DNA of 64,000 nucleotides, taken from contig CAMLPN010000002.1 in NCBI GenBank assembly GCA_946481965.1, positions 1 through 64,000 on the forward strand, given 5' to 3'. Made by a program: the position numbers and the translations under genes. Of this stretch, positions 31,041 through 41,289 are shown piece after piece. The DNA is from an uncultured Neisseriaceae bacterium (GTDB lineage Bacteria; Pseudomonadota; Gammaproteobacteria; Burkholderiales; Neisseriaceae). Each line of letters starts with the position of its first letter. The first letter of the stretch is position 1. The notes under the pieces are model-generated. The model had not been told where the DNA came from, made no database searches, and worked only from the letters and a program-made list of their open reading frames with translations.

Positions 31041-32282
31041 ATGACCATGGTTAAAGGTAAAAAATACATCAGTGCATTGGATATCGGAACGTCAAAAGTA
31101 ATTGCGCTTATTGGTGAAATACAGGAAGACAACGAAATTCACATTGTTGGTTTAGGACAGGCGCCATCACGAGGCTTAAAAGCTGGGATGGTAACCAATA
31201 TAGAAACCACGGCACAAGCTATCAAGCAAGCCATGGAAGAAGCACAGATGATGGCTGATGTACCACTGGACACAGTAACAACTGGTATAGCTGGAAATCA
31301 TATTCGTAGTTTTAACTCTCAAGGCGTAGTTAAAATTAAAGATGGCGAAGTTAGTCAGGCCGATATTGATCGGGCTATCGACACAGCAAAGGCAATTAAT
31401 ATTCCGCCTGATCACGATATTCTCCATACCGTCGTACAGGAATTTATCATTGATAATCAACCTGGTGTGCGTGAACCAATCGGCATGAGTGGGGTAAGAT
31501 TGGATACACGTATTCATATTATTACTGGTGCAGTAACAGCCATGCAGAATATTCAGAAATGTGTGAATCGCTGTGGTTTAAATATTGATAAAATGATTTT
31601 ACAGCCTTTAGCCAGTGGGCAGGCTGTTTTGACCGATGATGAAAAAGATCTAGGGGTATGTGTGATTGATATCGGTGGTGGAACGACCGATATTGCCGTT
31701 TATACAAACGGAGCCATCCGACATACTGCGGTTATTCCGGTGGCTGGAGAGTTAATTACAAAAGATCTAGCGCAAGCTTTACGGACACCGCACAGTGCTG
31801 CTGAATATATTAAAATCAACCATGGAGTGGCTTTGGCTAACATGGATGGTCTTGATGATATGGTGGAAGTGCCCAGTGTAGGTGATCGCAATCCACGGCA
31901 GATTTCGCGCCGTACGCTGGCTAGTGTTATCGGACCGCGGGTTGAAGAGATACTGGAGCTCACTCTTAATGAATTACGTCGTTCCGGCTTTCCAGAAGAA
32001 GTATTAACTTCAGGTATTGTGCTTACCGGTGGTGCTTCATTGTTGCCGGGTATGGTTGAGCTGGCTGAAGACGTATTTAACCTGCCAACCCGAATCGGTG
32101 TACCTAAAGAAATGGGTGGTGTGTCTGAGCGGATCCGTAATCCTCGTTATGCAACTGCAATAGGTTTATTACAGTCAGCCAGTGAGGATGAGAACAAAAC
32201 AGATGGATCAGTACAGATAAATACCGAACCAAATCAATCTTGGTTAAGTAAATTTCAGGCATGGTTTAAAAACAATTTTTAA
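31041..32282 (+). CDS. ftsA: cell division protein FtsA
   Basis: 413 aa actin-like ATPase that tethers FtsZ filaments to the inner membrane. ATP-binding parts: YISALDIGTSKVIALIGE (phosphate 1), VIDIGGGTTDIAVYTNG (phosphate 2) and GIVLTGGASLLPGM. The 1C domain follows GLGQAPSRGLKAGMV. The last 15 residues, WLSKFQAWFKNNF, form the amphipathic membrane-targeting helix. Possible starts are GTG 31038, ATG 31041 and ATG 31047; none has a strong Shine-Dalgarno. Confidence 0.96.
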   Translation: MTMVKGKKYISALDIGTSKVIALIGEIQEDNEIHIVGLGQAPSRGLKAGMVTNIETTAQAIKQAMEEAQMMADVPLDTVTTGIAGNHIRSFNSQGVVKIKDGEVSQADIDRAIDTAKAINIPPDHDILHTVVQEFIIDNQPGVREPIGMSGVRLDTRIHIITGAVTAMQNIQKCVNRCGLNIDKMILQPLASGQAVLTDDEKDLGVCVIDIGGGTTDIAVYTNGAIRHTAVIPVAGELITKDLAQALRTPHSAAEYIKINHGVALANMDGLDDMVEVPSVGDRNPRQISRRTLASVIGPRVEEILELTLNELRRSGFPEEVLTSGIVLTGGASLLPGMVELAEDVFNLPTRIGVPKEMGGVSERIRNPRYATAIGLLQSASEDENKTDGSVQINTEPNQSWLSKFQAWFKNNF

Positions 32283-32311
32283 CCTAAAATAGATTTAATA
32301 TGGCATAAATT

Positions 32312-32341
32312 TTGCGCAAAGTATGGAACTGTCTATATAAT
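32312..32341 (+). promoter_or_regulatory. candidate ftsZ promoter
   Basis: TTGCGC (32312-32317), an 18-base spacer and a perfect TATAAT (32336-32341), about 57 bases before ftsZ. A local promoter would give ftsZ more expression than the rest of the cluster. Confidence 0.55.
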
Positions 32342-32397
32342 GATAGCTATTTATAAAACGAATAAGATCATAGCGTGGAATTTGTCAGGAGGCATAA

Positions 32398-33576
32398 ATG
32401 CAACTGGTATATGATGTAGTAGAAGCAGCTGTCGGTGCCGCAGTCATAAAAGTCATCGGTATTGGTGGTGGTGGCTGTAATGCTATCAATAATATGGTAG
32501 AAAACGCCGTTGGCGGTATTGAATTTATCAGTGCCAATACCGACGCGCAAAGCCTGCAAAACAGTAAGGCTTCAAAACGGATTCAGCTGGGTAATAATCT
32601 TACCCGTGGATTGGGTGCCGGAGCTGATCCTGAAATTGGACGTAATGCTGCCATGGAAGATCGAGAGTCTCTGGCCGACGCTATTCGCGGGGCAAATATG
32701 TTGTTTATTACCACTGGTATGGGTGGTGGTACCGGCACGGGTGCGGCTCCAGTGGTGGCAGAATTGGCCAAAGAGATGGGCATTCTTACTGTTGCTGTGG
32801 TAACCCGTCCTTTTGAATATGAAGGTAAACGTATTCAGGTAGCAAATAATGGTATTGAAATCCTGAAAAACACCGTTGATTCTTTAATCGTAATTCCCAA
32901 CGATAAACTGATGTCTGCACTAGGTGAAGACGTTAGTATGCGTGAAGCTTTCCGTGCTGCTGATAGTGTGTTACGTAATGCAGTTGCTGGCATCGCTGAA
33001 GTGATTACCAATCCGGGTATTATTAATCTGGATTTTGCGGATGTGAAAAACGTCATGAGTATCATGGGTATGGCTATGATGGGATCAGGTAATGCGCATG
33101 GTATCGATCGTGCCCGTATTGCCACTGAACAGGCCATTGCTAGCCCGTTACTGGATGATGTTACTTTAGATGGTGCTCAGGGGGTTTTGGTTAATATCAC
33201 CACAGCTCCTGGATGTTTGAAAATGTCTGAGTATAAAGAAATCATGAGTATGATTGATGAATATGCTCACCCAGATGCGGCATTAAAATATGGTACCTCT
33301 GAAGATGAAAGCATGGAAGAAGGTGAAATCCGCGTTACCATCATTGCCACCGGCTTACAAGAACAGAAAAACATACATCAGCAACAAGCCTCTAATCTGC
33401 GCGTCGTACATACTGCTCAGGCAACTGGTACAGATGATGCCTATCCTGATATCGGTAGTGTAGTACGTTCAGGACGAAGTGCACGTAGTATGAATCTAGC
33501 TGCCGCTGATTTTTCAAATCAGTCAGTACTGGATGATTTTGAAATACCTGCCGTTATTCGCCGCCAGGCTGATTAA
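32398..33576 (+). CDS. ftsZ: cell division protein FtsZ
   Basis: 392 aa tubulin-like GTPase that forms the Z ring. The opening IKVIGIGGGGCNAINNMVE begins only after about 17 extra residues (MQLVYDVVEAAVGAAV), as in Neisseria. The tubulin signature GGGTGTG is at about 111-117, with NPGIINLDFADVK and the T7 loop intact. A variable linker leads to the C-terminal peptide LDDFEIPAVIRRQAD that binds FtsA and other partners. A very strong AGGAGG lies 6 bases before the ATG. Last gene of the dcw cluster. Confidence 0.97.
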   Translation: MQLVYDVVEAAVGAAVIKVIGIGGGGCNAINNMVENAVGGIEFISANTDAQSLQNSKASKRIQLGNNLTRGLGAGADPEIGRNAAMEDRESLADAIRGANMLFITTGMGGGTGTGAAPVVAELAKEMGILTVAVVTRPFEYEGKRIQVANNGIEILKNTVDSLIVIPNDKLMSALGEDVSMREAFRAADSVLRNAVAGIAEVITNPGIINLDFADVKNVMSIMGMAMMGSGNAHGIDRARIATEQAIASPLLDDVTLDGAQGVLVNITTAPGCLKMSEYKEIMSMIDEYAHPDAALKYGTSEDESMEEGEIRVTIIATGLQEQKNIHQQQASNLRVVHTAQATGTDDAYPDIGSVVRSGRSARSMNLAAADFSNQSVLDDFEIPAVIRRQAD

Positions 33577-33593
33577 TCTTATTTGTTCAAAGG

Positions 33594-33625
33594 AGCTGTC
33601 CAGAACGATTCTGGGCAGCTTTTTT
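33594..33625 (+). terminator. intrinsic terminator ending the dcw cluster
   Basis: 12-bp stem AGCTGTCCAGAA / TTCTGGGCAGCT (one G-T pair) with a 3-base loop, followed by TTTTT, 17 bases after the ftsZ stop. Confidence 0.93.
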
Positions 33626-33793
33626 AATTATTAACGATCTTTTAATGAATTCATGTATTTGGAATAAATATTTTACTATTTAGCGGATTTTTTACGACAC
33701 TTTTAATGATTGATTAGTATAAATCTGATCAATATTTGTGAATAGATGTTAATCAAAAATGATTGATTCGAACCAGAAAAATCGTAATCTGCT

Positions 33794-33822
33794 TTGGAAA
33801 GAACTCACTAATCACTTACAAT
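33794..33822 (+). promoter_or_regulatory. candidate parC promoter
   Basis: TTGGAA (33794-33799), a 17-base spacer and TACAAT (33817-33822), 46 bases before the parC start. Confidence 0.55.
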
Positions 33823-33868
33823 AAACATAGATGACTGCTTTCCAGACAATTTGTTAAGTCAATTAAAT

Positions 33869-36184
33869 ATGAATGATGTAACTGCTCAAATTAATCACAC
33901 TGATGATTTTTTGCTTCTTGGTCAATATGCTGAACAGGCCTACTTATCTTATGCCATGAGTGTAGTCAAAGGTCGGGCCTTACCTGATGTTGCAGATGGT
34001 CAAAAACCGGTACAGCGACGAATTTTATACGCCATGAAAGACATGGGGTTAGTTCATGGTGCCAAACCGGTTAAATCAGCTCGTGTTGTGGGTGAAATTT
34101 TGGGTAAATATCATCCTCATGGCGATGCTTCTGCCTATGATGCGATGGTGCGGATGGCGCAGGATTTTATGCTGCGATACCCTTTGATTGATGGTATTGG
34201 TAATTTTGGTTCGCGTGATGGTGACAGTGCAGCGGCAATGCGTTATACCGAAGCCAGATTAACCCCTATGGCTGAGTTACTGCTATCCGAATTAGAAATG
34301 GGAACGGTAGATTTTACTCCCAACTACGACGGTGCTTTTGTTGAACCAGTGGTATTGCCTGCCCGATTACCAATGGTATTACTTAATGGCGCATCTGGAA
34401 TTGCTGTTGGTTTGGCTACTGAAATTCCATCCCATAATCTGCGCGAAATCAGTGCTGCAGCAGTGGCTTTATTAAAACAGCCTGAACTGGATATAGCTGC
34501 ACTGATGGACTATATTCCTGGTCCAGACTTTGCCGGTGGTGGGCAGATTATCAGTAAAAAAGAAGATATTCAGGCTATTTATGCACAAGGCAAAGGAAGT
34601 ATTCGAGTGCGTGCACGCTATGAAATTGAAAAGCTTGCCCGTGGACATTGGCGTGCTATTGTCACTGAATTGCCACCTGGAACCTCAGCACAAAAAATTC
34701 TGGCAGAAGTCGAAGAGCAGACCAATCCAAAACCGAAAACAGGTAAGAAAAATCTGTCTCAGGAACAACAAAACACCCGTACATTGATGCTATCACTTCT
34801 GGATCGCGTGCGGGATGAATCAGACGGGCAATCGCCAGTACGTTTGGTGTTTGAACCAAAATCCAGTCGCCAGAATCCTGATGATTTTATGAATACCTTA
34901 ATGGCGCAGACAAGTCTTGAAGGTAATGTACCAATTAATCTGGTCATGATGGGGCAGGATAATAAACCTGCGCAAAAGAACCTGAAAGAAATTTTGCGCG
35001 AATGGTTAGATTTCCGTTTACTGACAATCACGAGACGATTGCAATATCGTCTTGAACAGGTTGAAAAAAGAATTCATATACTTGAAGGCAGACAAATTGC
35101 CTTTTTACATATTGATGAAGTGATTCGGGTAATTCGGGATTCTGAAGAACCAAAAACGGAATTAATGTCTGCATTTGGCTTAAGTGCGATACAGGCTGAA
35201 GATATTCTTGAGATTCGGTTACGGCAGCTGGCGCGTCTGGAATGGATCAAGCTTGAAACTGAACTAAATAAGTTGCAACAGGAACGAGATGAATTAACAA
35301 CTTTATTGCAGGACGAAAAAGCCAAAAAGAAACTCATTATTAAAGAAATAGAAAGTGACACCAAAACTTTTGGTGATCAGCGTCGCACCTTAATTGAACC
35401 AGCACCAAGAGCTACTTTAACTCAAACTACTGCTGATGAACCTATTACCATAGTGTTATCGAAAAAAGGCTGGCTTAAAACGCGGGCGGGTCATAATCTG
35501 GATCTGAGTCAAACTACTTTTAAAGAAGGCGATGATTTATTGCAGATAGTAGAAGGACGCAGTATCTGGCCAGTTGTTTTACTGGATTCACTTGGTCGTA
35601 CCTATACAGTTGAAGCGACCAGTATTCCGGGTGGCAGAGGTGATGGTGTTCCTGTTGGTTCCTTGGTTGACTTGGCTAAGGGTGTTGAAATCGTGGCTAT
35701 CATCAGTGCATTACCAGAACAATATTATTTACTTGCAAACAGCAGTGGTTATGGCTTTATCGTACAAATGAAAGATTTAATTAGTCGCACTAAAAATGGC
35801 AAGGTTGTCATGACTGTTAATCCTAATGAAGTCATGTTGCCACCGGTCATGATACCCACTACTAATTTACATTCAGCTATGACCAATATAGTGATGATAT
35901 CCAGTGCTAATCGTTTGTTGGCATTTCATTTAAATGAACTTAAGGTGATGAGTAAAGGGCGCGGTTTGCAGCTAATAAGCCTGCCAAAAGGCGATATATT
36001 ACAGTTTGTTACACTTGTCTCTGGTGATGAATTTGTACTGGAGACTCGAGGTAAGCGTGGTGCCAGTCATCAAGAAACATTACGTATACAGGATATCGCT
36101 AATAAACGTGGACATAAAGGTAAAGAGTTGACAGTAAATGGTAGCATAATTGCTGTTCGTTGTGATATGTCCATGAAGAGTTAA
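33869..36184 (+). CDS. parC: DNA topoisomerase IV subunit A
   Basis: 771 aa. ParC is the DNA-cleaving subunit that decatenates daughter chromosomes with ParE. Opening [34 protein letters not shown], quinolone-determining region [21 protein letters not shown], then [14 protein letters not shown] with the catalytic Tyr. A coiled-coil tower ([19 protein letters not shown]) and a beta-pinwheel C-terminal domain ([13 protein letters not shown]) follow. I start at ATG 33869; an in-frame TTG lies at 33851. parE is not adjacent. Confidence 0.95.
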   Translation: MNDVTAQINHTDDFLLLGQYAEQAYLSYAMSVVKGRALPDVADGQKPVQRRILYAMKDMGLVHGAKPVKSARVVGEILGKYHPHGDASAYDAMVRMAQDFMLRYPLIDGIGNFGSRDGDSAAAMRYTEARLTPMAELLLSELEMGTVDFTPNYDGAFVEPVVLPARLPMVLLNGASGIAVGLATEIPSHNLREISAAAVALLKQPELDIAALMDYIPGPDFAGGGQIISKKEDIQAIYAQGKGSIRVRARYEIEKLARGHWRAIVTELPPGTSAQKILAEVEEQTNPKPKTGKKNLSQEQQNTRTLMLSLLDRVRDESDGQSPVRLVFEPKSSRQNPDDFMNTLMAQTSLEGNVPINLVMMGQDNKPAQKNLKEILREWLDFRLLTITRRLQYRLEQVEKRIHILEGRQIAFLHIDEVIRVIRDSEEPKTELMSAFGLSAIQAEDILEIRLRQLARLEWIKLETELNKLQQERDELTTLLQDEKAKKKLIIKEIESDTKTFGDQRRTLIEPAPRATLTQTTADEPITIVLSKKGWLKTRAGHNLDLSQTTFKEGDDLLQIVEGRSIWPVVLLDSLGRTYTVEATSIPGGRGDGVPVGSLVDLAKGVEIVAIISALPEQYYLLANSSGYGFIVQMKDLISRTKNGKVVMTVNPNEVMLPPVMIPTTNLHSAMTNIVMISSANRLLAFHLNELKVMSKGRGLQLISLPKGDILQFVTLVSGDEFVLETRGKRGASHQETLRIQDIANKRGHKGKELTVNGSIIAVRCDMSMKS

Positions 36185-36189
36185 TAGTG

Positions 36190-37764
36190 ATGAAAAAAGG
36201 TATTGAAGGCTGGCAGCCTTATTTGGATAGACTTTCAGCCTTATTAAATATAGCTCGGGTAAGTCTGCTGTTCTCAATTATGACTTTTTATGTTCTTACC
36301 CGTGATATTGATGGGTTGGGTTTATCAGCTGCAAGTTTCAATAAAATTGAATTGTACAGCTGGATCAGTATTTATGGTTTTCTAATCCTTTTTTCGATGC
36401 TGGTACCACGCTGGCAAAATCAAACAGATGCTCTCCCGAATGTCAATTCGGTCGTAGATATCACTATGATGGCCTGGTTAATGAGTATGGCGGGTGGAGT
36501 GGATAGTGGTTTTGGCATTTTAATATTGCCTTTTATTGCTTCAGCCTGTCTGTTTAGTCGTGGTCGATATCCAATGATTTATGCCGGCTATATTTCATTG
36601 CTTATCACTATCATTACCATCTTTCAACTTAGTCGCGACGGCTTTGGTCATCTTAATCTTCGCATCTGTTCCATGTCCATTTTGCTGATTGTTGCCGCAT
36701 TTCTGGTGGCCGGTCTGACTTCGTTTGTTGCTAGGACTTTGGCTCGATCTCAAAATCAACAGTTAATACAATCACAATTACTAACCAATTATAAAAATCT
36801 GCTGGTTCGCGCCTTTAATTTTGTACAGGAAGCTGTTGTAGTATTAGATGAAGCTGGGTATGTATGGTTAATGAACCGTCGGGCGCAAAATTTTTTTCCA
36901 GATCTGGTGGTGGATAAAAAAACCACTCTTTTCAGAGAAATTATGGTCGAGCGTCTACGAAGGAAGCGTCATTTTTTTGAATGTAGCTGTACTTTAGGTA
37001 AGTGGCCAATGCGTGTGCGGGTACGCATGTTACACGAAGCAAATAAACCTTTATTAATTCTTTCCATGCGCTCAGAAACAGAAATAGATCAGGAAGCAAT
37101 GGCAATTAAACTGGCTTCTCTGGGGCAGTTAACAGCTAATCTAGCTCATGAAATCCGTAATCCCATGTCGGCTATACGTCAGGCTAATGAATTATTACAA
37201 GAAGATGAACAGAACCCGGCACAGTTACGCTTGTTTAACATTATAGACAATAATATTAGTCGTATTGATAAGATGCTGGAAGATATTAGTACGCTTAATA
37301 AGCGCGACAAAATAGATAAACACGCAGTGAATTTCAGAAAATTCTGGACTGCATTCGTTCAGGAATTCACCATGATTAAACCAGAGACTCAATATTGTGT
37401 GCAGATATCTTTGGATAAAAATCTTTTAGTGCTCTGGTGTGATCCAGTGCATTTGCAACAAATCATCTGGAATTTGATGAATAATGCTTGGCGACATAGC
37501 AGACAGGATAATAACGCTATTCAGGTTTTAGTGCGTGAACGTGGGCGTGATAAAATAGCTATTATTGTAATTGATAATGGTCCAGGGGTGAGTGTAGAGA
37601 ATCAATTGCGTCTATTTGAACCCTTTTTTACCACTGAGTCTAGTGGAACAGGACTAGGTTTATATGTAGCTCGTGAACTTGCTCAGGCTAATCATGGTCA
37701 GCTAAGTTATCGCCCGAAAATAAATGGATTCGAGCTGCTTTTACCAAGGATGATAGATGAGTAA
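36190..37764 (+). CDS. pilS: PilS-like sensor histidine kinase
   Basis: 524 aa. About six membrane helices occupy residues 15-185, as in PilS. A PAS domain follows (FNFVQEAVVVLDEAGYVWLM), then the kinase core: H box LTANLAHEIRNPMSAIRQ, N box WNLMNNAWRHS, G1 VIDNGPGV and G2 GTGLGLYVARELA. In Pseudomonas PilS responds to pilin in the membrane and controls pilA with PilR. Here no pilin gene adjoins. Start is ATG 36190, five bases after the parC stop; GTG 36187 is an alternative. Stop overlaps pilR by eight bases. Confidence 0.85.
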   Translation: MKKGIEGWQPYLDRLSALLNIARVSLLFSIMTFYVLTRDIDGLGLSAASFNKIELYSWISIYGFLILFSMLVPRWQNQTDALPNVNSVVDITMMAWLMSMAGGVDSGFGILILPFIASACLFSRGRYPMIYAGYISLLITIITIFQLSRDGFGHLNLRICSMSILLIVAAFLVAGLTSFVARTLARSQNQQLIQSQLLTNYKNLLVRAFNFVQEAVVVLDEAGYVWLMNRRAQNFFPDLVVDKKTTLFREIMVERLRRKRHFFECSCTLGKWPMRVRVRMLHEANKPLLILSMRSETEIDQEAMAIKLASLGQLTANLAHEIRNPMSAIRQANELLQEDEQNPAQLRLFNIIDNNISRIDKMLEDISTLNKRDKIDKHAVNFRKFWTAFVQEFTMIKPETQYCVQISLDKNLLVLWCDPVHLQQIIWNLMNNAWRHSRQDNNAIQVLVRERGRDKIAIIVIDNGPGVSVENQLRLFEPFFTTESSGTGLGLYVARELAQANHGQLSYRPKINGFELLLPRMIDE

Positions 37765-39241
37765 TCAAATAGATTTGAAAAAGCCGGTGTTAATAATTGA
37801 TGATGAAGCCGATATTCGCGATCTGATGGAATTAACATTAATAAAAATGGGACTTTCAGTACAAACGGCTGTTGGTGTCACAGAAGCGAAAAAAGCACTT
37901 GATAAACAGTCATTTTCACTGGTTTTGACCGATATGCGGATGCCGGATGGATCAGGGTTGGAAGTAGTGGATCATATTATGGCTAAAAATTTGGATACAC
38001 CAGTAGCGGTTATTACAGCTTACGGTAGTGCTGAACAAGCTGTAGAAGCATTAAAAAATGGTGCATTTGATTATCTGCAGAAACCAATCACACTGGCACA
38101 ATTACGTACACTGGTGAAATCAGTCATTAAAATTAATAATGAACAGACACTATCAGAAGTTGTGGATAAAGCCTCTATTAAAAGCAAACCTGTCTCGAAT
38201 AATCAGCTGCAAGAAGAAAAGACGTCAGAAGCAGAAGTAAAACCGCGATTTACCCAACGTTTACTTGGCAATTCGCCGTTAATAGCAGAAGTAAGACAAC
38301 TTGTTGCCAAACTTGCTAACACCAATGTCCCAGTTTATATAGCAGGAGAATCAGGGAGTGGTAAAGAGCAGGCTGCACGCAGCATACATGAGCAATCTTC
38401 CCGTAAAGATAAAGCTTTTGTGGCAGTCAATTGTGGTGCTATACCTGAAGCGTTGATGGAAAGTGAGTTTTTTGGTTATAAAAAAGGGAGTTTTACCGGA
38501 GCAGATAAGGATAAAGATGGCTTTTTTCAGTATGCTAATGGCGGTACATTATTTCTGGATGAAGTAGCAGATTTACCATTATCAATGCAGGTGAAATTAT
38601 TACGGGCTATTCAGGAACGTGCTGTTCGTAGAATAGGTGAGATGGAAGAAAAACAGATTGATGTACGCTTGATCTGTGCCACGCATAAAGATTTAAATGC
38701 TTTAGTTGAGTCAGGACAGTTTCGGCAAGATTTATTTTATCGACTCAATGTAGTTTCTATGACTATGCCACCTTTACGTGAATTACGCGATGATTTACCA
38801 GAACTTATTCGTATTTTATTACGCAGAATTCCACAAAGTGAAGATCTGACTTTGACGTCAGCTGCACTAAAAGCGTTATGGCAATATAATTATCCTGGTA
38901 ATTTTCGTGAACTTGAAAATATTCTGGAGCGAGCAGTAGCATTATCAAAAAATAATCTCATTGATGTAGACGATTTACAGATACAAAGCCATCAGTTTGA
39001 GAGGGCATCTTCTTCGAGTCAGAAAATGCCAACTGTAGATAACAAGATTACGACAACAGAATCTTTGCATAATTTTCGGCTCGGCTATACACAAATTCAG
39101 GATTATCTAGACCAAGTGGAGCGTTGTATTCTTGAAATGGCTCTGGCTAGAACCCGCTTTAATCGCACACAGGCAGCTAAACTATTAGGTATCAGTTTTC
39201 GCTCCATGCGTTATCGTATGGAGCGGCTAGGTATCAGTTGA
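37757..39241 (+). CDS. pilR: PilR-like sigma-54-dependent response regulator
   Basis: 494 aa. Receiver domain (residues 1-120) with phospho-acceptor Asp in LVLTDMRMPDGSG. AAA+ sigma-54 activator domain: Walker A GESGSGKE, the sigma-54-contact loop in the PilR form KKGSFTGADK, Walker B GGTLFLDEVADLP, and the sensor RQDLFYRLNVV. C-terminal Fis-type helix-turn-helix (RTQAAKLLGISFRSMRYRME). The GSFTGA variant and overall order match PilR rather than NtrC. It needs RpoN to act, which cannot be checked in this window. Confidence 0.9.
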   Translation: MSNQIDLKKPVLIIDDEADIRDLMELTLIKMGLSVQTAVGVTEAKKALDKQSFSLVLTDMRMPDGSGLEVVDHIMAKNLDTPVAVITAYGSAEQAVEALKNGAFDYLQKPITLAQLRTLVKSVIKINNEQTLSEVVDKASIKSKPVSNNQLQEEKTSEAEVKPRFTQRLLGNSPLIAEVRQLVAKLANTNVPVYIAGESGSGKEQAARSIHEQSSRKDKAFVAVNCGAIPEALMESEFFGYKKGSFTGADKDKDGFFQYANGGTLFLDEVADLPLSMQVKLLRAIQERAVRRIGEMEEKQIDVRLICATHKDLNALVESGQFRQDLFYRLNVVSMTMPPLRELRDDLPELIRILLRRIPQSEDLTLTSAALKALWQYNYPGNFRELENILERAVALSKNNLIDVDDLQIQSHQFERASSSSQKMPTVDNKITTTESLHNFRLGYTQIQDYLDQVERCILEMALARTRFNRTQAAKLLGISFRSMRYRMERLGIS

Positions 39242-40008
39242 TGGCAGCCAATCTTACGACATTTATCTGCCATGCACCTATACCGGATTGGCTGGAACAG
39301 CAACTACAACCATTATTTGCTGGTAAGGTACTTAATATGCAGTCGCAGCCTCCTGAACAGGGGCTGTATTTGATTTATGATGACGCTGGACTGGGTCTAG
39401 CTAAAGCCTCAGCTAAAGGTATTGTACGGGTTGATTTTGTGCATGGAAAATTACGTCACCGACGCTTGTTTGGTGGTGGAGAATTAATTAACCGTGCTGT
39501 CGATGCAAAACACCAACCTGTTGTGTGGGATGCAACAGGGGGATTAGGTCGGGATGCATTTGTATTAGCTACTTCTGGACTGAAAACGGTGGTATTTGAA
39601 CATAATTTTTTTGTTTATCTATTACTGGCTGATGGTTTGTATCGTGCCAGAGCTGATAAGCAGACAGCCTGTGTTACCGAACGTCTGCAATTGCATTATG
39701 GCAGTATACCTCGGATGTTTGAGAATCTGGATATCGACCCTTTACCTGATGTGGTTTATTTGGACCCGATGTACCCGCAAAAGCAGAAATCAGCTGCGGT
39801 TAAAAAGGAAATGGCTTATTTTCATGAATTAATTGGAACTGCAGATGAAAGTAATGATCAGCTATTGCTTGAAACTGCTCAAAAAATCGCTCAGAAACGA
39901 GTCGTCGTAAAGCGTCCAGCCAATGGCGTATTTCTAGCAAATTGTCAGCCAGCTTTCCAGTATCAGGGTAAAACTACACGGTTTGATGTCTATTTGCCAT
40001 TAAGTTAA
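39241..40008 (+). CDS. rsmJ: 16S rRNA m2G1516 methyltransferase RsmJ
   Basis: 255 aa. Methylates the N2 of G1516 in helix 45 of 16S rRNA. Family marks: LGLAKASAKGIVRVDFVHGK, WDATGGLGRDAFVLA (SAM loop), VVFEHNFFVYLLLADGL, and the catalytic DPMYPQKQKSA loop, which is diagnostic. ATG at 39241 overlaps the pilR stop by one base (TGATG), so it is translated with the regulator operon. A clear terminator follows. Confidence 0.93.
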   Translation: MAANLTTFICHAPIPDWLEQQLQPLFAGKVLNMQSQPPEQGLYLIYDDAGLGLAKASAKGIVRVDFVHGKLRHRRLFGGGELINRAVDAKHQPVVWDATGGLGRDAFVLATSGLKTVVFEHNFFVYLLLADGLYRARADKQTACVTERLQLHYGSIPRMFENLDIDPLPDVVYLDPMYPQKQKSAAVKKEMAYFHELIGTADESNDQLLLETAQKIAQKRVVVKRPANGVFLANCQPAFQYQGKTTRFDVYLPLS

Positions 40009-40133
40009 TATTTTTAGATTAAAATTATTTTCAAAAAATACCCTTATGACCAAACAGGTTTAAATAGTGATATTTACTACTTACTATAATGCTTGTTAAT
40101 AATTCTTTTGTAAACAATTCTTAAAGAAATGGC

Positions 40134-40175
40134 AATGACTCATGAGCAGAGTGATCAGCGCATGAGTCATTTTTA
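40134..40175 (+). terminator. intrinsic terminator after rsmJ
   Basis: Perfect 11-bp stem AATGACTCATG / CATGAGTCATT with a 16-base loop, followed by TTTT, 126 bases after the stop. Confidence 0.85.
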
Positions 40176-40225
40176 ATAAATTGATTAATATGAGATTAAA
40201 AAACAACTTTAGTACTCATTAATAA

Positions 40226-41236
40226 TCAAAATGAATAGCTTGCCCGAATTTCTTCTTTACCGGTTAGCTCAGAGATTAAACGATATAACGGATGCAATTG
40301 CTGATAGCGACGAGTCGTTTTGAGTAAATATTGTATAAAGCGGTTAATTTCTCCTCGGTATTTATCTTTACCATCACGATAATATAAACGGGCAAAGATA
40401 CCTGCTACTTTTAAATGGCGCTGAACACCCATCATTTCAAATTCACGGTAGAAGCGATCGAAATCAGTACGCACTGGTAATCCTTCTGTTCTGGCTTTTT
40501 CCCAATAGCGAATAACCAGATCAAGCACAAATTCTTCCTCCCATTCAATAAAAGCATCTCGTAATAAGGATACCAGATCATAGGTTATCGGGCCGTATAA
40601 CGCATCCTGAAAATCCAGAATCCCAGGGCGATCTGGTGTCAGCATAATATTGCGCACTATATAATCACGATGGACATAAACCAATGGTTGATTGGTGATT
40701 TCAGCTAAAATGGTGGTAATAGATTGTTGCCATAACTGTTGCTGAGATACGCTAAGCGTCTTGCCAAGTTCTTTATTGACAAACCAGTCTGGAAAAAGTT
40801 GCATTTCACGATTAAAAACTATCTGATCATAAATCGGTAATGTATCTGATTGGCTACTTAACTGTAGTTTGATCAGTTCATCAATGGCTTCCAGTAACAA
40901 TAATTTGTGAACTTCTGTTCGTTGATCCTGTTGCAATGCCGCCAGATAGGGAGTATTACCAAAATCTTCCAGTGCCATAAAACCTTGTTCTTTATCGGTA
41001 TGATAAATAGCAGGGACATTGACTGCCTGAAAAAGATGTTGAACCTTTACATATGGCTCTATACTCATCTTATCCGGTGGTGCATCCATGCAGATAACGC
41101 TGTTGCCATTTTCAAAAGTAGCTCGGAAATAGCGACGAAAATCAGCATCTGCCGCAGCGAAATTGAGATCGAAAGACTGTTGTGGATAACATATACTCAG
41201 CCAATTTTTTAATGCAGTTTTACGTTGCATGGTCAT
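40226..41236 (-). CDS. amgK: AmgK-like amino-sugar kinase (MurNAc/GlcNAc anomeric kinase)
   Basis: 336 aa of the aminoglycoside phosphotransferase (APH) fold. AmgK phosphorylates recycled MurNAc at C1 in the pathway that bypasses de novo UDP-MurNAc synthesis. Visible: DADFRRYFRATFENG near the N-terminus, MALEDFGNTPYL, the Brenner motif VYVHRDYIVRNIML and metal-binding GILDFQDALYGPITYDL. The divergent arrangement with lptD is the one seen in pseudomonads and Neisseria. The usual partner murU is not next to it here. Start could be Met1 or Met3. Confidence 0.85.
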   Translation of the reverse strand: MTMQRKTALKNWLSICYPQQSFDLNFAAADADFRRYFRATFENGNSVICMDAPPDKMSIEPYVKVQHLFQAVNVPAIYHTDKEQGFMALEDFGNTPYLAALQQDQRTEVHKLLLLEAIDELIKLQLSSQSDTLPIYDQIVFNREMQLFPDWFVNKELGKTLSVSQQQLWQQSITTILAEITNQPLVYVHRDYIVRNIMLTPDRPGILDFQDALYGPITYDLVSLLRDAFIEWEEEFVLDLVIRYWEKARTEGLPVRTDFDRFYREFEMMGVQRHLKVAGIFARLYYRDGKDKYRGEINRFIQYLLKTTRRYQQLHPLYRLISELTGKEEIRASYSF

Positions 41237-41289
41237 TTTCAGGTTAAAATAAGTGCTATTTTAACTGGCAAAGCCACTTAGGTGATACA

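Noticed and set aside
32583..33137. Long minus-strand open frames inside ftsZ
   Set aside because: Shadows of a highly conserved gene; their Ala/Ser/Ile-rich peptides follow from ftsZ codon use.
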